Shown in pieces: positions 34,390 to 43,076 of a stretch of DNA of 64,000 nucleotides. The translations under genes were made by a program, and so were the position numbers. The DNA is taken from positions 1 through 64,000 of the forward strand of contig SVGN01000008.1 in the NCBI GenBank assembly GCA_015056315.1, read 5' to 3'. The stretch comes from Clostridiales bacterium (GTDB lineage: Bacteria > Bacillota > Clostridia > Christensenellales > Aristaeellaceae). The notes under the pieces are model-generated. The model was not told the origin of the DNA and ran no database searches. It saw only the letters and a list, made by a program, of their open reading frames with translations. Positions within the stretch are counted from its first letter, which is position 1. Each line of letters begins with the position of its first letter.

Positions 34390-35928
34390 TCAGCGGCCAA
34401 AGGCCTCGATGCCGCGCAAAAGCTCAAACTCGCGTATGGAGCGCACGGTGGTGAACATCTTTCGGGTCAGTATGGCGCCGGAGCGGTAGAACAGGCAGAT
34501 GAAGGGCACATCGTTGGCAAACTGCTGCTGGATGGCACCGGTGGTGTAGGCAAAATCGTTCTGCTCCTCCTGGGTGCGCAGGGTATCGATCAGGCTGGTC
34601 ATCTCGGAGGAAAGGTAGCGGCAGTAGTTCTGCTTGTTGCCCTTGCGCAGAAAGAAGCCGTAATCCGGCACCACATCCATCTGGAAGGCGCACAGCACCA
34701 TATCGAAGGAGCCCGCCTCCAGCGTCTCCAGCGTTTCGCCGTAGGTCATGGCGGTCACCTTGCTGGAGACCTTGATCTGCGCCAGCATATCGGCGATCAT
34801 GTTGGCGGTCTCAAAGCGCACATCGTTTTCCGGATCCTCGTATACATAGAGGCGCACGTGCAGGTTGCGCTTTTTGCCGTCCACCACCTTGTCGAGTATG
34901 TTGTCGCTGTCGGTATCGGTCCAGCCCGCCTCCTCCAAAAGCTGCATGGCTTTTTCCGGGTTGTAGGTAAAGGCGTTCTCCTGGTCGTAATACAGCCAGC
35001 TGTCGGAGGGCACGGGGGTATCGGCATCAACGGTCATGCCCATGTACACGTTCTGGGCAATGAGCTTTTTGTTAATGGCGTAGCGGAAGGCCTGCCGCAC
35101 ACGCACATCCTCGAATTCCAGCTGCTCGTTGTTGAACAGGAGCACCTCCAGCTGGCGGGTGGAGTAGGCGATGGACAGGGAGCTGATGCCGCTTTTGTAC
35201 TGGGCGGCGGCCACCGAACGGGTGATGGCCGTATCCACACGGCCGTACTCGTAATCGGTGATCAGCTCTTTGTTGCTGGGGTAGAACATGGCCATGATCT
35301 CCTGCACCTGGGGCTGGGTCTGCCACCAGTTGGGGTTGGCCACCAGCCACATATGGCTGCCCGGCGTAAACTCCCGGATCTGGTAAGGGCCGGTGCCCAG
35401 CGCGCCGGGGGTCTCGGTCTGGGTCCGGTGCACCACGGGGAAGGTCATGCTGTAGAGCACGCCGTAATAATCCCGCTTGGCCTTGACCACCACGGTGCGC
35501 TCATCCGGCGCTTCGAAGCCGGAGACCGTGTAGCGCATGTTCTGGTAAAAGCCCTTATCCTCCACATCCGCATTGGCAAGGGTGAGGATGTAGTTGCCGG
35601 AGGCAGCCACATCGGCAGCGGTCAGCGGCGTACCGTCGGAGAAGGTGATGTTCTCCCGCAGGGTAAAGGTCCAGGTATTGCCGCCGCCGGTCTCTGCCCA
35701 GCTCTCCGCCAGCAGCGGCTGGGGGATGCCGTTATCATCCAGGGTGACGAGGCTTTCGTAGACCATGTTGTACAGGGATACCACATCCCGCTCCTGGGGG
35801 ATCAGCGGACGGATCTCGTACGTACGGCTGCTGACCAGACCGATGATCAGCGAATCCTGCACGTTTTCGCCAAGGGCTGCCGCAGGCAGCAGCATAACGC
35901 ACAGAAGCAGACAGAGGAAACGTTTCAT
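34390..35928 (-). CDS. oligopeptide-type ABC transporter substrate-binding protein (SBP family 5)
   Basis: The 512-residue protein fits solute-binding family 5 (OppA/DppA). Features include YNMVYESLVTLDDNG, WTFTLRENITFSDGTPLTAADV, GTGPYQIREFTPG and VRQAFRYAINKKLIAQ. The signal peptide (MKRFLCLLLCVMLLPAAALG) ends in an AxG-E site and lacks a lipobox cysteine, unlike most Gram-positive binding proteins. No permease or ATPase genes are adjacent. The ATG overlaps the stop of the lytic transglycosylase gene (ATGA), so it is translated with it; a role in scavenging or sensing wall peptides is a possible inference. The signal peptide resembles that of the CHAP protein next door. Confidence 0.87.
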   Translation of the reverse strand: MKRFLCLLLCVMLLPAAALGENVQDSLIIGLVSSRTYEIRPLIPQERDVVSLYNMVYESLVTLDDNGIPQPLLAESWAETGGGNTWTFTLRENITFSDGTPLTAADVAASGNYILTLANADVEDKGFYQNMRYTVSGFEAPDERTVVVKAKRDYYGVLYSMTFPVVHRTQTETPGALGTGPYQIREFTPGSHMWLVANPNWWQTQPQVQEIMAMFYPSNKELITDYEYGRVDTAITRSVAAAQYKSGISSLSIAYSTRQLEVLLFNNEQLEFEDVRVRQAFRYAINKKLIAQNVYMGMTVDADTPVPSDSWLYYDQENAFTYNPEKAMQLLEEAGWTDTDSDNILDKVVDGKKRNLHVRLYVYEDPENDVRFETANMIADMLAQIKVSSKVTAMTYGETLETLEAGSFDMVLCAFQMDVVPDYGFFLRKGNKQNYCRYLSSEMTSLIDTLRTQEEQNDFAYTTGAIQQQFANDVPFICLFYRSGAILTRKMFTTVRSIREFELLRGIEAFGR

Positions 35929-37490
35929 AGCTCACCCTCCGGGGTCTCATAGTACAGGCGCTTGTAGGCGGCAAAATCCCTAAGAACGCGCCGGGCGTAG
36001 GTCTGTGTATCGCCATAGGGGATGTTGTCCAGGGGAATGGTGCGGTTATCGGCAGAATACAGGGAGTTGTTGAGCCAGTTCTGCACGTTGGTGGGGCCTG
36101 CGTTGTAGGCTGCCGCCACCAGGATGGGGTCGCCGGCAAAGCGCTGGCTCAGCTCGCCCAGATAGTAGCACCCGAAACGGATGTTGGTCTCCGGGTCGTA
36201 GAGCATATCGTGGTTGTAGCCGGGTATCTCCAGCGCCCGGTTGACATAGGTGCCCGTATCCGGGCGGATCTGCATCAGCCCCATGGCATCGGCGCTGCTC
36301 TTTACGCTGGGCCGGAAGGAGCTTTCGTTGAGCACGATGGAGGCCACGAATGCCGGGTGCAGGTTGTACTGCTCCGCCTGGGCTTCGATCAGCTCCCGGT
36401 AATGGTAGGGGTGCTCATCCACCACCTGCTGGGCTGCCTGCTGACGGGCCACATACACTTTTTCCAGCTCCTTGGCGGTGGTGATGCGGTTCAGCCACAG
36501 AAACACCGCCAGCAGCAGCACCAGCGAGGTAAGCACGCCCAGCCAGGGAAAACGGGGGCGGGCAGCCATTTCATCGTCGGTAACGGTGTAGGGGCCGGGT
36601 TCGGCCGCGGGAGCCTCGGGGGCCGGTTGCAGGTAGCGCTGAACGGCGCTCATACGGGCTGCCTGCCGGTCGGGGCCCGGGGCGGTGGACTGGGGCATAG
36701 TGCCCCGGAAGGGCGGATAGGCTCGGTTGCCTGCGGTACGGGCGGCGTGCTGCTGCTCCGGCAGCACAGACATGGCACCACGCCGCTTGCGCAGCCGATC
36801 CAGCTCCTGCTCCGCATCGATGCGGCGCTGCTCCTCCAGCAGCTCTGCCGGGTAGCCTGCGGCGGCGTATACATCCGCCTGGCGGAGAGGCTTTTCTTCC
36901 CGCTTGGGGGCGTAGCCGTACAGCGGTTTGCTCTGCGGCTCGGCCTCCTGGGGCGGGGCAGCCTGCACCCGGGGCGCGGGCGGGCGGCGTACGCTGTCGG
37001 GGGTCAGGTTCTGCTGGGCCACCCGCAGCCACTCCGGCAGCTCCAGCTCGGCAGGCTTTTCGAAGCTGGAACCATCCTCGGTAACGATCTGAGCCCGGCG
37101 GCGGGTGCGTTCCCGCTTGGGCGTTTCTTCGGTACCCGTATCGGTGCTGCTGTCTCCGGCAGCGGCCTTTTCGGCGGCTTCTGGCGCGGCAGCCTGCTGG
37201 GCGACCTCGGCCTTGGGGGTCTCTCTGCGGCGCTGCATATTTTCCGGCACCAGGAAGGGGCTGTCCTCAGCCACATCGGGCGAGACCGTACGGGCGATCT
37301 CCGGCGCATCCTCGCCGGGCAGATCGGGCTCCGCCCGGTGACGGATGTTGGGCTGCTGCTGCCGCTTTTCGCCGATGTTCTGCGCCTGCCTGCGGCGCAG
37401 CCCCTCTGCAACGGTATTCACATAAGACCAGTCCGTAGGGGGCACATCATCGTCGATGAGGCTGCGGCGCTGGGGTTCGGTAGGATTCAT
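35925..37490 (-). CDS. membrane-anchored lytic transglycosylase (SLT, GH23)
   Basis: The 521-residue protein has a cytoplasmic, low-complexity, charged N-terminal region (about 1-310, rich in Arg, Glu, Pro, Ala). One transmembrane segment follows (about 314-335), then an extracellular SLT domain (about 365-500). The catalytic glutamate lies in VLNESSFRPSVKS (Glu389), followed by AMGLMQIRPDTG, FGCYYLGEL and AAYNAGPTNVQNW. It would cleave glycan strands with formation of 1,6-anhydroMurNAc. The ATG at 37490 overlaps the coaE stop and has AAAGGAG upstream. The long cytoplasmic tail is unusual for the family and may couple wall cutting to cytoplasmic partners. Confidence 0.9.
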   Translation of the reverse strand: MNPTEPQRRSLIDDDVPPTDWSYVNTVAEGLRRRQAQNIGEKRQQQPNIRHRAEPDLPGEDAPEIARTVSPDVAEDSPFLVPENMQRRRETPKAEVAQQAAAPEAAEKAAAGDSSTDTGTEETPKRERTRRRAQIVTEDGSSFEKPAELELPEWLRVAQQNLTPDSVRRPPAPRVQAAPPQEAEPQSKPLYGYAPKREEKPLRQADVYAAAGYPAELLEEQRRIDAEQELDRLRKRRGAMSVLPEQQHAARTAGNRAYPPFRGTMPQSTAPGPDRQAARMSAVQRYLQPAPEAPAAEPGPYTVTDDEMAARPRFPWLGVLTSLVLLLAVFLWLNRITTAKELEKVYVARQQAAQQVVDEHPYHYRELIEAQAEQYNLHPAFVASIVLNESSFRPSVKSSADAMGLMQIRPDTGTYVNRALEIPGYNHDMLYDPETNIRFGCYYLGELSQRFAGDPILVAAAYNAGPTNVQNWLNNSLYSADNRTIPLDNIPYGDTQTYARRVLRDFAAYKRLYYETPEGEL

Positions 37491-38101
37491 TGGTTCTCCT
37501 TTCGGGCTGCGGTCAGCCAAAGGTGGTAGAGCGTTTCAACTTCTTTTTCCAGCTCGGGGAGGGGCAGGTCGGTATCCAGCACGATGTCGCTCCGGGCAGC
37601 CTTTTCGGCTACCGGCATCTGGCTCCGGATGCGCCCGAGGGCTTCCTCCCGGGTGTATTGGTTGCGGCTCTGCATGCGCAGGATCTGTACCTCCTCGGGG
37701 GCGGTGGCGCATACGGTCACATCCGCAAGACGCTGGGCACCCACTTCAAAAAGCAGAGGCACATCCAATACGACGATCGAAGCGCCGCTTTCCCGGCAGG
37801 CGGCGATGCCGCTTTCCAGCCGGGCGATCACCATCGGGTGAGTGATGGCGTTGAGGGTCTCCAGCGCTGCCTTGTTGCCGAACACGATAGCAGCCAGCGC
37901 CTTGCGGTCGAGGGTACCGTCGGGCAAAAATACCTTCGGCCCGAATGCCTCCCGGATGGCGGGCAGGGCAGGGCCGCCGGGAGCGGTCAGGCCGCGGCTG
38001 ATCTCGTCCGCATCCAGCACGGTGGCGCCCAGGGCCCGGAGCATACCGGCAACGGTGGTTTTTCCGCAGGCGATGCCGCCTGTAAGGCCAATAATGAGCA
38101 T
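37487..38101 (-). CDS. coaE: dephospho-CoA kinase
   Basis: CoaE phosphorylates dephospho-CoA, the last step of coenzyme A synthesis. The 204-residue protein starts MLIIGLTGGIACGKTTVA with the P-loop, followed by LDADEISRGL and VVLDVPLLFEVG (substrate-site DVPLLFE), then IRSQMPVAEKAARSDIVLDT, whose arginines form the lid. Length is typical. It lies between polA (33-base gap) and the SLT gene (ATGA overlap); polA-coaE pairs are common in Firmicutes. Confidence 0.95.
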   Translation of the reverse strand: MLIIGLTGGIACGKTTVAGMLRALGATVLDADEISRGLTAPGGPALPAIREAFGPKVFLPDGTLDRKALAAIVFGNKAALETLNAITHPMVIARLESGIAACRESGASIVVLDVPLLFEVGAQRLADVTVCATAPEEVQILRMQSRNQYTREEALGRIRSQMPVAEKAARSDIVLDTDLPLPELEKEVETLYHLWLTAARKENQ

Positions 38102-38134
38102 AAGCCGCCTCCTTGGCTGTGAAAAATGAGGGGA

Positions 38135-40846
38135 TCAATGGGCGGCATCCCAGTCCTTGCCGCGGGAGACCTCTGCCACCAGAGGCACATTCAGGGTAAC
38201 GATATTCTCCATGGTCTGCTGCAAAAGGGCGGCCACCTTGTCGGCCTCCTCCAGGGGGCATTCCACCACCAGCTCGTCGTGTACCTGCAGAATGAGGCGG
38301 GCTCTGCAGCCCTCCTCCCGCAGGCGACGGCTGACGCTGACCATGGCCAGCTTGATGATATCGGCAGCGGTGCCCTGCACGGGGGTGTTCATGGCAGCCC
38401 GTTCGCCGAAGTTGCGCACATTGCGGTTCTGAGAGCGCAGCTCGTACAGCTCCCGGCGGCGGCCGTGCATGGTCTGGGCATAGCCGGTCCGGTTGCCCCT
38501 CTCCACGCAGGCATCCATAAAGGCGCGCACGCCCGGGTAGCGGTGGAAATAGGTCTGTATGAACTGATCCGCCTCTTTGCGGCTGAGGCCTGCATTCCGG
38601 GCAAGGCCGAAGCCGCTGATGCCGTACACGATGCCGAAGTTGGTGGCCTTGGCGGCCCGGCGCATGGCGGGGGTGACCTCCTCCATGCTTACGCCGTGGA
38701 TCTCAGCTGCGGTACGGGTGTGGATATCCTGCGCCCGGCGGAAGGCATCGCACATGGCGCTGTCGCCGCTGAGGTGCGCCAGCACACGCAGCTCGATCTG
38801 GCTGTAGTCCGCATCCAGCAGGATGCAGCCTTCATCTGCCACGAACGCCCGGCGGATCTCCCGCCCTTCCTCCGTGCGGATGGGGATGTTCTGCAGATTG
38901 GGCTCCAGCGAGGAGATGCGCCCGGTAACGGCGGCGGTCTGGTCGAAGGTGGTGTGTACGCGGCCATCCCGGCTGCGCAGCTTGCGCAGACCGTCCACAT
39001 AGGTGCTTTGCAGCTTGCTGAGCTTGCGGTAGCGCAGCAGCGGCTCGATGGCCTCGTGGTAGGGGGCCAGCCCCTCCAGGATCTCGGCGGTGGTGGAGTA
39101 GGAGCCGGTCTTGGTCTTCTTGGGGGCGGGCAGGCCCAGCTTGTCGAAAAGCAGCTCGCCCAGCTGCTTGGGGCTGTTCAGGTTGAAGCCCTCCGGTGCG
39201 CCCGTCAGGGAGAGGAACTGCTTGCGGCAGCGCTCGATCTCGGCGGTGAACTGGCCGCTCAGGTCGTCCAGCACCTGCACATCCACCAGAAAGCCCTCTT
39301 TTTCCATGTCGAAGAGTACCCGGGTCAGGGGCAGCTCCATATCCACCATCAGGGCGGTCATGCCCCGGGCCTCCATGCGGGCCTTCTGGCGCAGGCAGAG
39401 GGCGTACAGATCGTGAGCGTTGGGGGCGGCGGGCGCTCCCTCCTCGGGCAGCCCGTAGTCGGAGGCGATGGCCTGGCCCAGCGGGTCGTGCTTGCGGGCG
39501 GTGTGCAGCAGGTAGGAGCCCAGCAGAGTATCCCAGTGGGCGGTGGGGGTGGGCAGCTTGTAGCGGGCAGCCTCGTGCATCAGCGCCTTGGCACCGTGCA
39601 GGATCAGCGGCACGCGCTCCAGTACCGGCCTGAGCGCCGTCAGGATTAGATCCGGGTAAAGACCGATGCCCATCAGATCCTGCACGATGGGCATGCGCCA
39701 CAGGTGCATATCCGCCGTCAGCAGGGTGATCTCATCCGGCTGGCAGCAAAGGGTGGCGTATTGGGGGGCGCTGTCTGCCAGCGCCTGAGCGGCTGCCTCC
39801 AGCAGGGCGGCATCGGTGTAGACGGTCTCTCCGGCGGGGGCAGGGGCCATGGGCAGGTCGCTTTCCGGCTCGGTCTGCATCACCGTGGCAGAGACGGCGG
39901 CGCCATTCTTGCCTGCGGCCCGGCGGGCGGCGGCGGTGCCCCTGGGGGCGGGCGCAGCGCTCACCGTGCTGCCGGAAAGCAGTGCCTCGATGTTCTTGGC
40001 GGTCTGGTTCAGTTCGTATTTGCGGAGCATCTCCAGCCCCTGATCCATCTCCTGCCAGGTGCAGGCGGCAAAATCCGGCTGGATGGGGGCGGTGCGGCGA
40101 ATGGTGCCCAGATCCCGGCTGAGCAGGGCCACCTCCTTGCCTGCCCGCAGCTTCTCGCCCAGCTTGCCCTTTACCTCGTCGGCATGAGCCAGAACATTAT
40201 CCAGCGTGCCGTACTGGCTGATCAGCTTGAGGGCGGTCTTTTCGCCGATGCCCGCAATGCCGGGAATGTTGTCGCTGCTGTCGCCCATGAGGCCCTTCAT
40301 ATCGGGCACCTGCCCGGGGGTGTAGCCGTAGTTGTCGAAAACGCCCTGGGCATCCAGCAGCAGGCTCTCGCTCACGCCGTGCTTGGTCAGGATCACCCGG
40401 GTCAAACCGCCCACCAGCTGCAGGCTGTCCCGGTCGCCGGTGAGGATATAGGCAGAAATGCCCTGCTCGTTGGCCAGCCGTGCGGCGGTGCCCAGCAGGT
40501 CGTCGGCCTCGTAGCCCTCCAGCTCGCAGGTCTGGATGTGCATGGCCTTGAGCATTTCCCGGAGCAGGGGCACCTGGGGGCGCAGCTCCTCGGGCATGGG
40601 CTTGCGGGTGCCCTTGTAATCCTCATACAGCGTATGGCGGAAGGTAGGGGCGTGCATATCCAGCATCACGCACAGGGCATCGGGCCGGTAATCGGAAAGG
40701 GCCTTCAGCAGCATGCTGAAAAAACCGTGGATGGCGTTGGTGTAAGTGCCATCGGGCGTGGTCAGGATCGGCAGGGCGTGGAATGCGCGGAAAACCAGGC
40801 TGTATCCATCCACCAGCAGCACGCTGGAAACCTTGTGTTGGCTCAT
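38135..40846 (-). CDS. polA: DNA polymerase I
   Basis: The 903-residue Pol I has a 5' nuclease domain (about 5-290: LLVDGYSLVFRAFHAL, GYEADDLLGT, GDSSDNIPGIAGIGEKTA). A central domain corresponds to the 3'-5' exonuclease (about 320-500), and the polymerase domain follows (about 520-903: DADYSQIELRVLAH, RRAAKATNFGIVYGISGFGL, LILQVHDELVVE). The middle domain lacks the DxE metal-binding residues (QPDEITLL replaces them), so proofreading is probably absent, as in Bacillus and Taq enzymes. The start at 40846 follows GGAGG; the ATG at 40873 is not preceded by one. It is the first gene of the long minus-strand block and likely sets its transcription. Confidence 0.95.
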   Translation of the reverse strand: MSQHKVSSVLLVDGYSLVFRAFHALPILTTPDGTYTNAIHGFFSMLLKALSDYRPDALCVMLDMHAPTFRHTLYEDYKGTRKPMPEELRPQVPLLREMLKAMHIQTCELEGYEADDLLGTAARLANEQGISAYILTGDRDSLQLVGGLTRVILTKHGVSESLLLDAQGVFDNYGYTPGQVPDMKGLMGDSSDNIPGIAGIGEKTALKLISQYGTLDNVLAHADEVKGKLGEKLRAGKEVALLSRDLGTIRRTAPIQPDFAACTWQEMDQGLEMLRKYELNQTAKNIEALLSGSTVSAAPAPRGTAAARRAAGKNGAAVSATVMQTEPESDLPMAPAPAGETVYTDAALLEAAAQALADSAPQYATLCCQPDEITLLTADMHLWRMPIVQDLMGIGLYPDLILTALRPVLERVPLILHGAKALMHEAARYKLPTPTAHWDTLLGSYLLHTARKHDPLGQAIASDYGLPEEGAPAAPNAHDLYALCLRQKARMEARGMTALMVDMELPLTRVLFDMEKEGFLVDVQVLDDLSGQFTAEIERCRKQFLSLTGAPEGFNLNSPKQLGELLFDKLGLPAPKKTKTGSYSTTAEILEGLAPYHEAIEPLLRYRKLSKLQSTYVDGLRKLRSRDGRVHTTFDQTAAVTGRISSLEPNLQNIPIRTEEGREIRRAFVADEGCILLDADYSQIELRVLAHLSGDSAMCDAFRRAQDIHTRTAAEIHGVSMEEVTPAMRRAAKATNFGIVYGISGFGLARNAGLSRKEADQFIQTYFHRYPGVRAFMDACVERGNRTGYAQTMHGRRRELYELRSQNRNVRNFGERAAMNTPVQGTAADIIKLAMVSVSRRLREEGCRARLILQVHDELVVECPLEEADKVAALLQQTMENIVTLNVPLVAEVSRGKDWDAAH

Positions 40847-41056
40847 AATTCCTCCAGTGGGCGGGATTGGCATAAAGCCTGCCCATCATAAAGGCTATTA
40901 TACCACAGATGGGCCGCCCGGAACAACCGCAAGGGGCAGGGAGTGCGCCTTTTTACAGGCTGTACACATCTGCCGGTGCTGCCTGTGGGCTTTCGCAAAC
41001 GAAAGCCCCCGGCAGCGGGGTGGGCTGCCGGGGGCTGGGGGCGGCGTGAAGGGCAT

Positions 41057-41086
41057 TAAAAAACCGGAGGGGCAGTGCCCTCCGGT
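41057..41086 (-). terminator. rho-independent terminator of nrdR
   Basis: On the minus strand ACCGGAGGG pairs with CCCTCCGGT around CACTG, followed by TTTTTAA. It lies just past the nrdR stop codon. Confidence 0.9.
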
Positions 41087-41099
41087 CATGTTATGGCTG

Positions 41100-41579
41100 T
41101 CAATCATCGGCTGCGGCCCGCTTGGCGGTATCCCGCACCAGCTTGTTGAGCTCGTCCATAAAGCTGGAAACATCGGTGAACTGGCGGTAGACAGAGGCGA
41201 AGCGCACATAGGCTACTTCGTCCAGCAGCTTCAGCTCCTCCATAACGGCCTCGCCGATGCGGCGGGAGGAAAATTCATCATCGCCGCTGGAATGCACCAG
41301 CTTTTCCACTTTTTCTACGATGGTATCGATCTGGGTAACGCTGACGGGGCGCTTCTGGCAGGCGTGCAGCAGGCCCTGTTTGATCTTGGCGCTGTTAAAG
41401 GGCTCGCGGCGCATATCCTTTTTGACCACCATCACCGGAGAGGTCTCGATCTTCTCGTAGGTGGTAAAGCGGCGGCCGCAGTGCAGGCACTCCCTGCGGC
41501 GGCGGATGGAGCTGCCCTCCTCGGTGGGTCGGCTGTCAATGACGCGACTGTCCAGATAACCGCAATACTGGCATCTCAT
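41100..41579 (-). CDS. nrdR: transcriptional regulator NrdR
   Basis: NrdR represses ribonucleotide reductase genes in response to nucleotide pools. The 159-residue protein has the N-terminal zinc ribbon (MRCQYCGYLDSRVIDSR with a second CLHCGRRFTTYE pair) and the ATP-cone (VVKKDMRREPFNSAKIKQGL to about residue 140). Length and order are standard. A sigma-A-like promoter lies about 80 bases upstream. It is followed by a strong terminator, so it is its own transcription unit. Confidence 0.95.
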   Translation of the reverse strand: MRCQYCGYLDSRVIDSRPTEEGSSIRRRRECLHCGRRFTTYEKIETSPVMVVKKDMRREPFNSAKIKQGLLHACQKRPVSVTQIDTIVEKVEKLVHSSGDDEFSSRRIGEAVMEELKLLDEVAYVRFASVYRQFTDVSSFMDELNKLVRDTAKRAAADD

Positions 41580-41654
41580 AACGGTATTTCCTCCTTTTTG
41601 ACAGCGGTGCGGGAACCCTCGTCCGCTGGTAACGATCCCTTTATGTGGAAAACC

Positions 41655-41683
41655 AGTATAACAGAGAAAACGATCAAATTCAA
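41655..41683 (-). promoter_or_regulatory. sigma-A promoter of nrdR
   Basis: On the minus strand TTGAAT (41678-41683), 17-base spacer, TATACT (41655-41660). About 75 bases before the nrdR ATG. Confidence 0.7.
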
Positions 41684-41714
41684 GGCTTTTCGCAGGGTAT
41701 GTGGAAAAATTTCC

Positions 41715-41978
41715 TCATTGCTGCCAGCATCCGGCCCCTTCTTTTTGGTGGATGGTGACCAGCACCACATCATCGCCGATGCGGTACACATCCTCCCAGG
41801 GGATCACCAGACCGCATTTTTCGCCGCGGAGGCTTTGCAGAAGGGAGGTGTCCGCAGGCACCACCAGAGCGGTGATGCGGCTGTCCTTCAGGCAGAATTC
41901 CAGATCCATCACCCGGCCCAGCCGTCTGCCGTCCGACAGGTCGATCACTTCTTTTTGCTTCAGCTCAGAAAGGGTCAC
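41715..41978 (-). CDS. YlmC/YmxH-family PRC-barrel protein
   Basis: This small 87-residue PRC-barrel-like protein of the YlmC/YmxH family has TLSELKQKEVIDLSDGRRLG at the N-terminus, MDLEFCL, then VVPADTSLL and a barrel with VIPWEDVYRIGDDVVLV. YmxH-type proteins are often annotated as sporulation proteins in spore-formers, but their mechanism is unknown. The start is a GTG at 41978, nine bases after AAAGGAG. The longer frame would run through the rnpB terminator. It is on the same strand as nrdR and may read into its promoter region. Confidence 0.72.
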   Translation of the reverse strand: MTLSELKQKEVIDLSDGRRLGRVMDLEFCLKDSRITALVVPADTSLLQSLRGEKCGLVIPWEDVYRIGDDVVLVTIHQKEGAGCWQQ

Positions 41979-42084
41979 TCGGGTCAGCTCCTTTTCGGCA
42001 TATGCATACGGGAGAAAAAACGGGGGAGAAGTCGCGGGGGAGTGGTACAGCCTATGCGCGCCGGGGCGGGAACGTGCGCCCAAA

Positions 42085-42126
42085 AGAAAAAACCGCCTGC
42101 AGCGCGTTGTCTGCCAAGCGGTTTTA
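42085..42126 (-). terminator. rho-independent terminator of rnpB
   Basis: On the minus strand AAAACCGC pairs with GCGGTTTT over a loop of about 20 bases, followed by TTCTTTTGGG. It directly follows the RNase P RNA. Confidence 0.8.
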
Positions 42127-42473
42127 TTGCTGCCGGTGCGGTCGTAAGCCGAGTTCTGTCGTAGGACGATCATCTATCTACGCCGCACGTTGCCGCACGG
42201 CTCAAGCGTTCTCTTTAAGAGCACGACGGGCCGCCGTATTGCCCTTGATCGGAACTTGCATCGGGTGGGGTTTACAGCGCGTATCCGTCACCGGTACGCG
42301 GGTGAGCTCTTACCTCGCCTTTCCATCCTTACCCGGGAGGACCCGGGCGGTCTATTTCTGTTGCACTATCCTTGGAGTTGCCTCCACCGGCCGTTAACCG
42401 GCACCCTGCCCTGTGATGCTCGGACTTTCCTCATAGCTTGCGCCACGCGATCGTCTGGCCGCCCGGCAGCGGC
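42127..42473 (-). ncRNA. rnpB: RNase P RNA, bacterial type A
   Basis: On the minus strand the conserved 5' core GAGGAAAGTCCGAGC and AGGGCAGGGTGCC appear, then the AACGGCCGGTGGAGGCAA region. The 3' core is GATGATCGTCCTACGACAG followed by AACTCGGCTTACGA. The 5' end GCTGCCGG pairs with 3' CCGGCAGC to close helix P1, which fixes the ends to within a few bases. Loop sequences allow the long P4 pairing expected of type A. It processes the 5' ends of tRNA precursors. Confidence 0.97.
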
Positions 42474-42477
42474 AAAA

Positions 42478-42506
42478 AGGATAGCACGCCCGGGCAGGAT
42501 TGTCAA
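42478..42506 (-). promoter_or_regulatory. sigma-A promoter of rnpB
   Basis: On the minus strand TTGACA (42501-42506), 17-base spacer, TATCCT (42478-42483), with the RNA start expected at about 42472. Confidence 0.85.
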
Positions 42507-42574
42507 GAAAACATGGGCTGTGTTATCATGATGCCGGAATACCCGCTAAACGATCGGCAGAGGAGGCGGAGACC

Positions 42575-42946
42575 TTGGATATCCATGCGTTCTGGCAGGC
42601 TGTGCTCATGCAGGATGCCGCTGCGCTGGCGGGCTATTTTGCGCCCGGCACACAGGTGCACTGGCATTGCACCAACGAATGCTTTACCGCGGAGGAATAC
42701 ATCCGCGCCAACTGCGAGTACCCGGGGCAGTGGGCGGGGGAGGTGGAGCGCACGGAGCCGGTGCCCGGCGGGCTGGTAACGGCGGTGCGCGTATACCTGC
42801 GGGATGGCAGCGCCTCCTTCCACGCCACGTCGTTTTTCCGGCTGGAAAACGGGCTGATCACCGCTTTGGACGAATACTGGGCAGACGACGGGCCCGCCCC
42901 GGAGTGGCGCAGACAGCTGGGGTTGGGCTGCTCCATCCGACGGTAA
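42575..42946 (+). CDS. SnoaL-like (NTF2-fold) protein
   Basis: The 123-residue protein has the size and sequence plan of SnoaL/NTF2-like domains: a helix FWQAVLMQDAAALAGYFAPG, a strand VHWHCTNECFTAEEYIRAN, an ATSFFRLENGLITALDEYW sheet, and a Trp-rich end. Many members are small enzymes or binding proteins; no activity is indicated. I start at the TTG at 42575, eight bases after AGGAGG (42561-42566), because the open frame to 42500 has no ribosome-binding site and overlaps the rnpB promoter. It is divergent from rnpB. Confidence 0.72.
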   Translation: MDIHAFWQAVLMQDAAALAGYFAPGTQVHWHCTNECFTAEEYIRANCEYPGQWAGEVERTEPVPGGLVTAVRVYLRDGSASFHATSFFRLENGLITALDEYWADDGPAPEWRRQLGLGCSIRR

Positions 42947-43076
42947 AATATTATTTTTTTATTTACATTTTGTTACAAAGGAATTTCGGAGTGTGTGTCG
43001 AATACCATTCCGTTGGAGCGGACAGGCCGTTTGCTCCGCAAGAAAAGCTACACCCTAAAACGGAGGTTTGAAAACG

